A stretch of DNA of 37,205 nt from Pseudomonadota bacterium (GTDB taxonomy: Bacteria; Pseudomonadota; Gammaproteobacteria; Steroidobacterales; Steroidobacteraceae), in the NCBI GenBank assembly GCA_016703895.1, contig JADJBE010000015.1:1-37205 (forward strand), written 5' to 3'. The position numbers and the translations under genes were made by a program. Positions 8,280 through 15,568 of this stretch are shown here, one piece after another. The notes below the pieces were generated by a model. It made no database searches, had not been told where the DNA came from, and worked only from the letters and a program-made list of their open reading frames with translations. How positions within the stretch are numbered: the stretch's first letter is position 1; each line of letters starts with the position of its first letter.

Positions 8280-8623
8280 CATACGGCGGCGCGCGCTGCG
8301 CCCATCTAGATTTACCTCTGACCGTGATGCGGTGCGAGTCGTTCCTCGAACGCGCGCGCGGCTTGTTGTTGCGCCCGCCACTGCTCGATGCTCAGGCGTT
8401 GCTCATCGCACCGTGCAGTTCGGTACATATGATAGGCATGCGTTACGCCATCGACGTCGCATTTGTCGACGCCGAGGACATCGTCATTACCGTGCGCCAC
8501 GCTTTGCCACCGTTTGCGATTGCCAGCGCTCGCGGTGCGCGCGCCGCCTGGGAGTTCACGGCGGGTACCTGCGCGCGACTAACGATCGCGCCTGGCAGCC
8601 ACCTGACGTTCGTCCCGAACTAG
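8276..8623 (+). CDS. DUF192 family protein
   Basis: A 115-residue member of the DUF192/COG1430 family, small proteins of unknown biochemical role found in bacteria and archaea. Family features are the early ERARGLL(L)RPPL segment (the usual xxRxxGLMFR), IAPCSSVHMIGMRYAIDVAFVD in the centre (usual C-x-HTxxMxxxIDVxF) and AAWEFTAGT followed by a hydrophobic strand. No signal peptide is visible, although many family members are exported. It starts in the stop of the MFS gene (ATGA, 8276-8279). Its TAG overlaps the TAG of the opposing amidase within one CTAG (8620-8623), so the two genes converge with no spacer. Confidence 0.88.
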   Translation: MTYGGARCAHLDLPLTVMRCESFLERARGLLLRPPLLDAQALLIAPCSSVHMIGMRYAIDVAFVDAEDIVITVRHALPPFAIASARGARAAWEFTAGTCARLTIAPGSHLTFVPN

Positions 8624-9561
8624 GGACGCGTTCGACCGTCGAACGTCGTTAGTGCGCCATAGAGTTCAGGCCGCCGATCGCGAAATACAAACCAGTTGTT
8701 GCGCTGCGCATCCAACGCCGCCAGATCGAAGGTAGCCGTCAGGACAGCGTCGGCGTCCTCGCCCGCTTCCGCCACCTTAGCGCCGGTGGCATCGGCGATG
8801 AACGATGAACCATAGAATCGAATATATAGCCCGTCCGGATCCTGCAATGAGCGCTCCAGACCGTAGCGATTGGCGACGATCACCGGCATCAGATTCGCCG
8901 CGGCATGCCCTTGCTGTGTGCGCTGCCAGTGGTCGCGCGAATTCACCGGCATCGCCGGCGGTGGCTCGCTGCCGATCGCGGTGGGGTACAGCAGCAACTC
9001 CGCGCCCATCAACGCCATCGCGCGGGCGCACTCCGGAAACCACTGGTCCCAGCAGATACCCACACCCAGGCGACCAAAGCGCGTGTCCCAGACCTTGAAG
9101 CCCGTATCGCCCAAGGAAAAGTAGTTCTTCTCCTGGTAGCCGGGCCCGTTTGGAATGTGCGCCTTGCGATAAACGCCCAGATTGCTGCCGTCGGCGTCCA
9201 GAATCGCGATGGAGTTAAAGAACGCCCGGTTGTCGCGTTCGAAAAAGCTGATCGGCAATACGACACCCAGCTCGCGCGCCACGGCGCTGAAATGCCGAAC
9301 GGCGCGGTTCTCAGCGACCGTCGTTGCCAGATTCAGATGGCGCGAATCCTGCTCGATACAAAAGTAAGGCGTCTCGAACAGTTCCTGCAGCAGGATGATC
9401 TCGGCACCCTGCGCTGCCGCCTGCCGAACGAGCGCCTCTGCGCGCGCGATGTTGGCATCGATATCCCAATCACAGGCGAACTGCGTCGCCGCAACCGTGA
9501 CCTTGCGTGCAGGTCGTAGTAAGTGGGGCAATGGCTGGCGCTCGCTCATCTCGTCACTCAT
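8620..9561 (-). CDS. aguB: N-carbamoylputrescine amidase (nitrilase superfamily)
   Basis: A 313-residue nitrilase-fold hydrolase that converts N-carbamoylputrescine to putrescine, CO2 and ammonia in the arginine/agmatine route. The Glu-Lys-Cys triad is visible: E60 (LLQELFETPYF), K133 (YRKAHIPNGPGYQEK) and C170 (GICWDQWFPE). The FETPYFC and GPGYQEKNYFSLGDTGF segments are typical of AguB rather than other nitrilases. The ATG at 9561 was chosen because it overlaps the stop of the upstream oxidase gene (ATGA, 9561-9558). A second ATG four codons later is possible and lies at better spacing from an AAAGGG box. No agmatine deiminase (aguA) lies in the window, so the pathway is incomplete here. Confidence 0.92.
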   Translation of the reverse strand: MSDEMSERQPLPHLLRPARKVTVAATQFACDWDIDANIARAEALVRQAAAQGAEIILLQELFETPYFCIEQDSRHLNLATTVAENRAVRHFSAVARELGVVLPISFFERDNRAFFNSIAILDADGSNLGVYRKAHIPNGPGYQEKNYFSLGDTGFKVWDTRFGRLGVGICWDQWFPECARAMALMGAELLLYPTAIGSEPPPAMPVNSRDHWQRTQQGHAAANLMPVIVANRYGLERSLQDPDGLYIRFYGSSFIADATGAKVAEAGEDADAVLTATFDLAALDAQRNNWFVFRDRRPELYGALTTFDGRTRP

Positions 9562-10826
9562 CCCTTTGTCAGGATAACTTTGCCGGGGTTGAGAATACCG
9601 CGTGGATCGAGTGCGCGCTTGAGCGTGCGCATCAACTCGATCTCCGCCGGCGTGCGCGACCATGACAGATAGTCGATCCGCTCGGTGCCGATGCCGTGTT
9701 CGGCTGAGACCGACCCGCCGATATCAGCGAGGGGGCGATAAATCACCTCCTCGACCCGGCGGCGCACAGCGACATCCTCGCCTGATGCGACGACCAGGTG
9801 CAGATTGCCGTCGGCCAGATGCCCAAAAATAAACGTCCGCTCGGGACCTACGATTGAGCGCAAATCCGTCGCTACCTGCCGCGTGTAGTCCAGCATCGCA
9901 TCGATCGGCAGACTCACATCGAACGCCTGCGCGCGCGCAATCCTGCTGACGGCAAACACATCCTCGCGGATGGCCCACATGGCGCGCCGTTCCTGGTCGG
10001 ACTTGGCCAACGCCGCATCGGTGATCACCCCTGCCTCCAACAACTCGCCCAGCAGGCCCTCGAGCCGCGCCTGATCCGCGACCGGCTCTGCACCTAACGA
10101 CTCTATCAACGCGTACATCGCTGCACCCCGCGCCAACGGCGCCGAATGCTGGGTCGGCGGCGCCGTGTTGATATCGTAGAAGTTGCCCCACATTGCTTCA
10201 AAAGCGCTCAGTTGGCCAGCTAGCCCCGCGTCCAGATGGTGCAATACCCGGACCAGCGCCGCAAAGTCTGGCGCTGCGACGAGCGCCGTATCATGGCTGC
10301 GTGGTTTGGCGACCAGGCGCAGTTCAGCGCGCGTGACGACGCCGAGCGTGCCCTCGCTGCCGATGAACAACTGCTTGAGGTCGTAGCCGGCATTGTTCTT
10401 CAGCATGCGATTGAGTGACGTGAGCACCGTGCCATCAGCAAGCACCACCTCCAGGCCTAACACCAGCCCGCGGGCCATACCATAGCGTACGACCCGAGTG
10501 CCGCCGGCGTTTATGGTTCGGCCCGCGACGTCGACTCGTTCGATCGAATTCAACCATTCCAGTGACAAAATGATTTCGTCAGGGCCCGCCGTCGCGCCAT
10601 GGACCAGACCCGTGAGGCCGCCGTGCGGCACAACTGCTTGCGAGCGCGCGTTGCACAACGCGAGCACTTGCGAGACCTCCGCCGTCGTCGACGGACGCAC
10701 CAGCACCTGCGCTTCCACGGCTCCAAGCCACGAACTCGACGCACGCGCGCGGACCGCATCGCCCGTCACCAGCCCGCGCTCGCCAACGATGGTGCGAAGA
10801 TCGCTCAGTAATTCTGGCTGCGGCAT
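9558..10826 (-). CDS. FAD-linked oxidase (GlcD/D-2-hydroxyacid dehydrogenase type), shortened FAD domain
   Basis: A 422-residue member of the GlcD/D-2-hydroxyglutarate dehydrogenase/D-lactate dehydrogenase (vanillyl-alcohol-oxidase fold) family. Seen: VRPSTTAEVSQVLALCN (43-59), PHGGLTGL (67-74), NAGGTRVVRYG (106-116), NNAGYDLKQLFIGSEGTLGVVT, and the C-terminal FIFGHLADGNLH and SAEHGIGTERIDYL segments. Between VAGRT (about 100-104) and NAGG the family normally has some 45-50 residues (the xAGV…FPLDLGA…GGNxATNAGG segment) that contact the FAD diphosphate. Here VAGRT joins directly to INAGG. The 422-residue length, against about 460-470 for the family, agrees with an in-frame loss near 10509-10514. 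Function is therefore doubtful. It lies in a minus-strand run before aguB. Confidence 0.87.
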   Translation of the reverse strand: MPQPELLSDLRTIVGERGLVTGDAVRARASSSWLGAVEAQVLVRPSTTAEVSQVLALCNARSQAVVPHGGLTGLVHGATAGPDEIILSLEWLNSIERVDVAGRTINAGGTRVVRYGMARGLVLGLEVVLADGTVLTSLNRMLKNNAGYDLKQLFIGSEGTLGVVTRAELRLVAKPRSHDTALVAAPDFAALVRVLHHLDAGLAGQLSAFEAMWGNFYDINTAPPTQHSAPLARGAAMYALIESLGAEPVADQARLEGLLGELLEAGVITDAALAKSDQERRAMWAIREDVFAVSRIARAQAFDVSLPIDAMLDYTRQVATDLRSIVGPERTFIFGHLADGNLHLVVASGEDVAVRRRVEEVIYRPLADIGGSVSAEHGIGTERIDYLSWSRTPAEIELMRTLKRALDPRGILNPGKVILTKG

Positions 10827-10874
10827 GGCCGCTACGTTACCGCGTGCGGGTGACCCGAAGCAAAGCCGCTGCGA

Positions 10875-11606
10875 TCAGTGCAGCGTCGGTTTGGCTACCA
10901 CCGGTTGTTCGCCCTCGGTTGGCGTCTCTATGGCCGGGAACAGGGCCTGATCGAGCGCGAGTATGTAGGTATTCACGTCTACCGCGCCTGGCACGAACAC
11001 GCGCCCGTTGAACAGCAGATTGGGCACGCCGCGCACACCGAAACCGCGCAGCCGTTCTTCTGCTTTGAGGAGATCCGAGCTACCCTCATCCGAATCGCGA
11101 AACTGCTGTAACACCTCGACCGACATGCCAGCTTCTGCACCGATCTGGCGCAGTGTTTCGCTGTCACCGATGTCACGACCAGCCTCGAAGTAGGCGCGAA
11201 ACACTGCGGCCGCGACATGCGCCTGCAACCCTTCCCGAGCTGCAAGAAATGCCAGCCGATGTGCCTCGGTCGTGTCGGGTACCGTCTCGATCTGGTCAAA
11301 GTTGAACCGCAGGCCGAGCTCGCGACCGGCCTCGCGCAGACTGCGCTCGGCGAAGTCGACTGTGATGCCATTGGGTAGTCGCTCTTCAAGGTAGCGACGA
11401 AACGGCTGGTTGGCATCGTCGGCGCCCGGTTTACGCAACCGAAACGGATGCCAGCGGACTTCGGGCACGATACTGCCCTGCAGATTACCGAGCGCCCGCC
11501 CCACCTGTGCCATGCCGAGCCACGACCAAGGGCAGGTGAAATCGGCCACCAGATCGATATCAACGGTCTTACGCGGCGCGGAAATGTAGGGAACAAGGTT
11601 GTTCAT
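10875..11606 (-). CDS. DsbA/FrnE-like thioredoxin-fold oxidoreductase
   Basis: A 243-residue DsbA-superfamily protein of the FrnE/2-hydroxychromene-2-carboxylate isomerase group (COG2761), cytoplasmic because no signal peptide is seen. The active-site motif is CPWS at 25-28 (ADFTCPWSWLG), with one cysteine, so a glutathione-dependent or isomerase-like reaction is more likely than disulfide formation. GVRGVPNLLFNGR near the end supplies the cis-proline loop, and FRRYLEERLPNG and FRAYFEAGRDIGD are typical of the inserted helical domain. The ATG at 11606 gives the normal N-terminus; upstream in-frame codons lack family sequence. It lies 48 bases upstream of the FAD oxidase on the same strand and may be co-transcribed with it. 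Confidence 0.88.
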   Translation of the reverse strand: MNNLVPYISAPRKTVDIDLVADFTCPWSWLGMAQVGRALGNLQGSIVPEVRWHPFRLRKPGADDANQPFRRYLEERLPNGITVDFAERSLREAGRELGLRFNFDQIETVPDTTEAHRLAFLAAREGLQAHVAAAVFRAYFEAGRDIGDSETLRQIGAEAGMSVEVLQQFRDSDEGSSDLLKAEERLRGFGVRGVPNLLFNGRVFVPGAVDVNTYILALDQALFPAIETPTEGEQPVVAKPTLH

Positions 11607-11702
11607 AGCCACTGAAATGGGTTCGCCACGCGGAAATTCAAGGGCAGCGCACGGGCACCGGAAACGCCACGACGAGGGCACCGACCGACTGCGATGACCG
11701 AC

Positions 11703-12665
11703 TCAGCTAGCCGCGCGCCGCGCTGCCAAGCCCGCATTGACCTGTGCGCTGATTCTGAGGGCGGTCTCCAACGCTCGTAGTCCATCTTCACCACTTACGA
11801 TAGGTGCTTTTTGTTGGACAATCGAATCGAGAAAAGATTCGATTTCGCTCGCGAGCGCGTCACCTTGCTCGAAGCTCGCCTCCTCAATCACGACCGGTAG
11901 TTGCCCAGGCGTCGGTGGCGAGCTGCGTTTGCGTATCAGCGTCAGAACCTTCTGCTGCAGATCAAGCGACAGGTAGGCGGCGTCTTCAAAAATCCGCAGC
12001 TTGCGCTCGGATTTGAGACTGACCCGGCTCGCCGTGGTATTCGCAACACAACCGTTGGCAAACGTAATCCTGGCATTGGCGATATCGATCTCGTCCGAGA
12101 ACACCGGACTGCCGATCGCATCCACAGCGACGATGTCGCTGCGCGTGATGCTCTGGATCAGATCGATGTCATGAATCATCAAATCGAGAACAACATTCAC
12201 ATCCGTACCGCGCTCTTTGTACGGCGCGAGGCGCTGGGATTCGATGAAGCGCGGGCGCGCCAGATGTGGCTCGGCAGCGCGCAACGCGGGGTTAAACCGC
12301 TCGAGGTGCCCGACTTGCAAGACCCGACATTGCTTCGCCGCAATGTCGATCAGCTCGCGCGCCTCAGCGGGCTGCTCCGTGATCGGCTTTTCGACCAACA
12401 CATGCGCCCCCGCCCGCAGAAAGGCCGCGGCGATCTCAAAGTGCGCAGGCGTCGTCGTCACCACACTGACAGCGTCGACCTTGCCAAGGAGCTCGCGGTA
12501 ATCACCAACGCTGCGGGTTGCTAGCTCAGCGGCCACCCGATCACGAGCGTCTGCCCGGGAATCGACCACCGCGACGAGTTCGCTTTTTGCATTTTGGGCA
12601 TATTTCTGCGCGTGGAAGCGACCGAGATAACCAACGCCGATCACGGCGGTGCGAATGCTGCTCAT
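11703..12665 (-). CDS. Gfo/Idh/MocA family oxidoreductase
   Basis: A 320-residue NAD(P)-dependent dehydrogenase. The N-terminal Rossmann motif is AVIGVGYLGRFHAQKY (7-22), EKPI is at 92-95 (the Lys is catalytic in the family), and the second domain has DLMIHDIDLI (161-170) with the conserved His-Asp. QVGHLERFNPALR (117-129) resembles the subgroup containing GnnA, the UDP-GlcNAc 3-dehydrogenase used in making 3-amino lipid A. That identity is only a suggestion because no gnnB or lpx gene is nearby. The start ATG at 12665 faces the divergent 99-residue membrane protein gene across about 75 bases. The 96 bases between its stop and the FrnE-like gene hold nothing recognisable. Confidence 0.88.
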   Translation of the reverse strand: MSSIRTAVIGVGYLGRFHAQKYAQNAKSELVAVVDSRADARDRVAAELATRSVGDYRELLGKVDAVSVVTTTPAHFEIAAAFLRAGAHVLVEKPITEQPAEARELIDIAAKQCRVLQVGHLERFNPALRAAEPHLARPRFIESQRLAPYKERGTDVNVVLDLMIHDIDLIQSITRSDIVAVDAIGSPVFSDEIDIANARITFANGCVANTTASRVSLKSERKLRIFEDAAYLSLDLQQKVLTLIRKRSSPPTPGQLPVVIEEASFEQGDALASEIESFLDSIVQQKAPIVSGEDGLRALETALRISAQVNAGLAARRAAS

Positions 12666-12698
12666 GCGTTATTATGCGCTCATCGCCGCCGGCGGGTT

Positions 12699-12711
12699 CA
12701 GGCTAAGCCTG
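12699..12711. promoter_or_regulatory. Short palindrome between divergent genes
   Basis: CAGGCT and AGCCTG form a perfect 6-bp inverted repeat around a single A in the 74-base gap between the divergent oxidoreductase and small membrane protein genes. Its place would suit a regulator site for either gene. No matching family is recognised and a palindrome this short can occur by chance. Confidence 0.2.
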
Positions 12712-12739
12712 CTCGGGCGCAGATTGGGAGAGGCGGTCT

Positions 12740-13039
12740 TTGTTTGCATGGATTTCTCGCACCTGGGAGGCGTACCGTACGCAGTCACCGCTGCGCTTCG
12801 AGCTGACGGTTCTGGCTGTCGCGCTCGTGCTCGGCCTGTTGGTGCTGCCACTGCTGATCTACCTAGCAGGCCGACTCACGTTGGGCTCGTACGCTAATGG
12901 TGGGCCGCTGGCTTTGTTGGGCGACTATCTGCGCGGCCTGGCAAACGGCCATCTCAGCGTCTGGATAGCGGTACTGGGGCCATACGGTTTCATCCTGTTA
13001 GGCCGCTTGTTTGCGGCAATCTGGCGGCGCTCCCATTAG
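12740..13039 (+). CDS. Small two-helix membrane protein, unknown
   Basis: A 99-residue protein starting at a TTG (12740), preceded by GGGAGAGG at normal spacing. Two strongly hydrophobic segments are visible, at about 23-45 (LTVLAVALVLGLLVLPLLIY) and 74-95 (a WIAVLGPYGFILLGRLF stretch), joined by a loop with GSYANGGPLALLGDYLRG. The N-terminus is basic and aromatic, so a cytoplasmic start is likely. I do not recognise the family. It is divergent from the Gfo/Idh/MocA gene and followed by a CRP-like site and another small gene. Confidence 0.65.
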   Translation: MFAWISRTWEAYRTQSPLRFELTVLAVALVLGLLVLPLLIYLAGRLTLGSYANGGPLALLGDYLRGLANGHLSVWIAVLGPYGFILLGRLFAAIWRRSH

Positions 13040-13061
13040 GTAAAATTGCAAACCCAATTCC

Positions 13062-13075
13062 GTGATCAATGTCAC
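13062..13075. promoter_or_regulatory. CRP/Clp-like binding site
   Basis: GTGA-N6-TCAC (13062-13065 and 13072-13075; centre TCAATG) matches the core of the CRP/Vfr/Clp palindrome, with A/T-rich outer flanks (AATTCC before, GAAAT after) as in the consensus. It lies about 92 bp upstream of the next small gene and just after the stop of the previous one, so activation of the 71-residue gene is the simplest reading. It is not an FNR site, because TTGAT half-sites are absent. Confidence 0.5.
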
Positions 13076-13166
13076 GAAATAGAGATCTTTTGCAATGCCG
13101 ACCGTCGCCAACTGGCAACATCGGCCCATCGTCACGCAGATGACGGCAAGAGATTAGGGGCCCCTG

Positions 13167-13382
13167 ATGAGTGACTCGATGAGCGAACCCAGCAATAGCA
13201 CCTCGCCAGAAAACTCGACGGCATCACGCGTCAAACGCGAGCCCTCAGGGGTCAACAAGATCAAGGTCAAGCTGGTGGGTGAAATGGCGCTAGCCAAGGA
13301 TTCGCCTGGCTTTGATCCCTATAACAGCACCGGCGGCCAGACAGCCCAAGTGCCCTGGCGGCGGCGCGAAGATCGCCGCTAA
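13167..13382 (+). CDS. Small hydrophilic protein, unknown
   Basis: A 71-residue, highly charged and Ser/Thr-rich protein with no signal peptide or membrane segment. The first half is low complexity (Ser, Asn, Glu). The second half has an ordered-looking core, KIKVKLVGEMALAKD then FDPYNSTGG, and ends in a run of arginines. AGGGG stands about 6 bases before the ATG. A CRP-like palindrome lies upstream, suggesting catabolite or cAMP-linked control. Its stop meets the end of the converging M28 peptidase with no gap. No family is recognised; small proteins with a FDPYN-type ending occur in related genomes, but I cannot name one. Confidence 0.6.
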   Translation: MSDSMSEPSNSTSPENSTASRVKREPSGVNKIKVKLVGEMALAKDSPGFDPYNSTGGQTAQVPWRRREDRR

Positions 13383-15126
13383 TCACTTGGCCATCGTTGC
13401 CAGACTACGATCCCGGATCGCGCGAAACTCATTGCCCGGATACCAGTTAGGGAACGTTGCTTCGGAAGCGATCTGGGCACCCACCGCATATAACAAGTTG
13501 AGATCCTGCCAGCCGCCCCGCAAATCCACCTCGGGCCGGTATTCATCGCCGATCTGATGGTAGCGTTTGGCGGTGTAATCGACCATCTGCGCTGCGCCCC
13601 ACTCGGCCCCGCGCTCACGATCGTCGATACCGAGCTTGGCATACAGCGACGGCACACCACGCTTGGCGAAATTGAAATGGTCTGAGCGATAAAACGCGCC
13701 CTTCTCCGGCGTGGACTCCGGCCGCAAGACACGGTCCTGGCGCTGTGCGAGTGCGGCAAGATAGTCCCTCCAGCTCGGACGCGCCGGCGCCGATCACGGT
13801 GACGTCACGCGTCGGCCCACCGAAAGGAATGGCGTCCATGTTGATCACTGCCGCGGTCGAAGCGAGCGGCGCCAACGGATTGTCGACGTAGTAGGCGGAG
13901 CCTAACAAGCCAGACTCTTCGAGCGTCACTGCCAGAAACAATAGCGACCGTTCGGGCCGCTGCTCCGCCTTGCTGAAGGCCTCCGCGATCGCCAACAGAC
14001 CCGCAGTGCCGGTGGCATTGTCGACCGCACCATTGAATATGCTGTCACCACTGCGCCCAATCATCTGACCCAGATGGTCCCAATGCGCCATATAAAGGAC
14101 GTGTTCGTTGGGGCGCCTGCTGCCGGGCAAGCGCGCTGCCACATTGTAAGAATTCGCTCGCCGCACCGAGTTGCGGACTGCCGCAGTGACCTTCGTTTGC
14201 AGCGCTTCTGGCTTGAAACCGCGGGCTTTCGCCCGGTCTTTGGCAGCCTCGTAGCTGCCGCCATTCGCCGCAAATAGCTGCTCAGCCTGCGACTGCGTGA
14301 TCCAGCCTTCGATCGCGACGCGCCCGGCGTTGCCGTCACGTGTCTGCATGTCGAGCTGCGGACCGGTCCAGCTGTTAGCCACCGTGTCCCAACCGTAGGC
14401 GGCCGGCTCGGTCTCGTGCACGATGATGGCGCCAGCGGCACCCCGCCGGGCTGCTTCTTCATACTTGTACGTCCAGCGGCCGTAGTACGTCATCGTCCGG
14501 CCACGAAATAAATTCGGATCTTGGGTCGCAAACCCGGGGTCGTTGACCAGGATCACCGCCGTCTTGCCGCGCATGTCGACACCGGCATAGTCGTCCCAGT
14601 CGAACTCCGGCGCCGTGATGCCGTAGCCCACGAACACCAGTTCGCTGCCCTTGATTGACTCCTGCTCTTTGACGCGCTTCGTCCAGATGACCATGTCCTT
14701 GCCGTATTCCAGCGCGCGGGATGCACCGCCCGTGGTCAAGGTCAGGGCAGCATCAGAAGCGGCGGTAATCTCAACCATCGGCACTGCCTGCAGATAGCTG
14801 TCCCCATTGGCTGGCTCGAGCCCGAGTCGTTTGAACTCAGCGACCAGATAATCGAGCGTCTTTTGCTCACCGGACGAGCCCGGTTTGCGGCCACCAAAAT
14901 CGTCAGCCGCCAGCGTGACGACGTGCCGTGTATAGGTCGCCAGTGACACGGGCTCGGGCAACGGCGCCAACGCGGGCGGTGTCACCACCGCCGCCTTGGC
15001 GGCAGTCTGTGCCAATGAGTCTGCGCCAGTCTGAAGTGCCTTTTGAGGTGTCGCGCAGGCCGCCAGAAAGAAAGCCGCCAGCACCGCGGGAACTGTCACC
15101 GCCCAAGAACGCTCAAATATCGACAT
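13383..15126 (-). pseudogene. M28-family aminopeptidase lipoprotein, frameshifted
   Basis: A secreted zinc peptidase of family M28 with a PA (protease-associated) insert; 580 residues when the frame is repaired. The N-terminus is a lipoprotein signal with lipobox LAAC. Metal-ligand segments are visible: MAHWDHLG, AVDNATGTAGLLA, TLEESGLLGS and AAVINMDAIP. After VIGAGASELE the frame is lost. The other frame continues at once as DYLAALAQRQ and ends with the family C-terminus, including the last His ligand (YRSDHFNFAKRG). One extra base in the C-run at 13766-13768 (GGG in sense) explains it. As written, the product lacks the last zinc ligand. The ATG at 15126 has AAGGG seven bases upstream. Real decay or a homopolymer error are both possible. 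Confidence 0.88.
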
Positions 15127-15177
15127 GTTCAACCCTTGTCCAGGTCCAACGGCGAGACGCTGTCGTCCCGCGCGCCC

Positions 15178-15468
15178 TCATTCTGCGGGCCAGTACGCGG
15201 CCACGATAGCCACAATCATCACCAGCAAGGCCGCGTGTGCCCACCCGCGCCACTTGCGCGTCCGGAGCTCGCCGTAGAAGCTATAGGCCGACGCTACCGC
15301 GGCGACCAAGACGAGTGCAAACGCCTTGATCAACGGCATTTGCTCGTGAGCGGCACGCTCGCGGAACTCGGGCAGCAGCAAAAAGACCACCAATGTCAAA
15401 CATAGCGCCACCGTGGTCGAGACCAGCGAGCCCATCACGATTCCTATCAATACTGTCAACGGTTTCAT
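15178..15468 (-). CDS. Small three-helix membrane protein, unknown
   Basis: A 96-residue protein with three hydrophobic segments at about 4-32, 47-65 and 77-93, the second followed by a basic loop with ELRTRKWRGW. The first segment may be an uncleaved signal anchor. It lies about 50 bases upstream of the M28 peptidase gene on the same strand and probably shares its transcript. It is divergent from prc across 100 bases. I do not recognise the family, and nothing in the sequence suggests a binding site. Confidence 0.65.
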   Translation of the reverse strand: MKPLTVLIGIVMGSLVSTTVALCLTLVVFLLLPEFRERAAHEQMPLIKAFALVLVAAVASAYSFYGELRTRKWRGWAHAALLVMIVAIVAAYWPAE

Positions 15469-15568
15469 GGTGGTTTTCGCGGTACGCTAGCGTAGTGCTT
15501 GTCGTGGCCTGCCTGCGGGCCTTAGCCTTGCATTGTACTAGTTGCCGCCGCTCGCGGCCCGGAGTTGC

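Noticed and set aside
7607..8623. Long open frame (about 338 codons) overlapping the MFS gene
   Set aside because: Only its last 115 codons show family sequence (DUF192); the earlier part is a shadow of the transporter gene.
13130..13145. CGTCA-N6-TGACG inverted repeat before the 71-residue gene
   Set aside because: Only five-base arms; the stronger CRP-like site is upstream and this may be chance.
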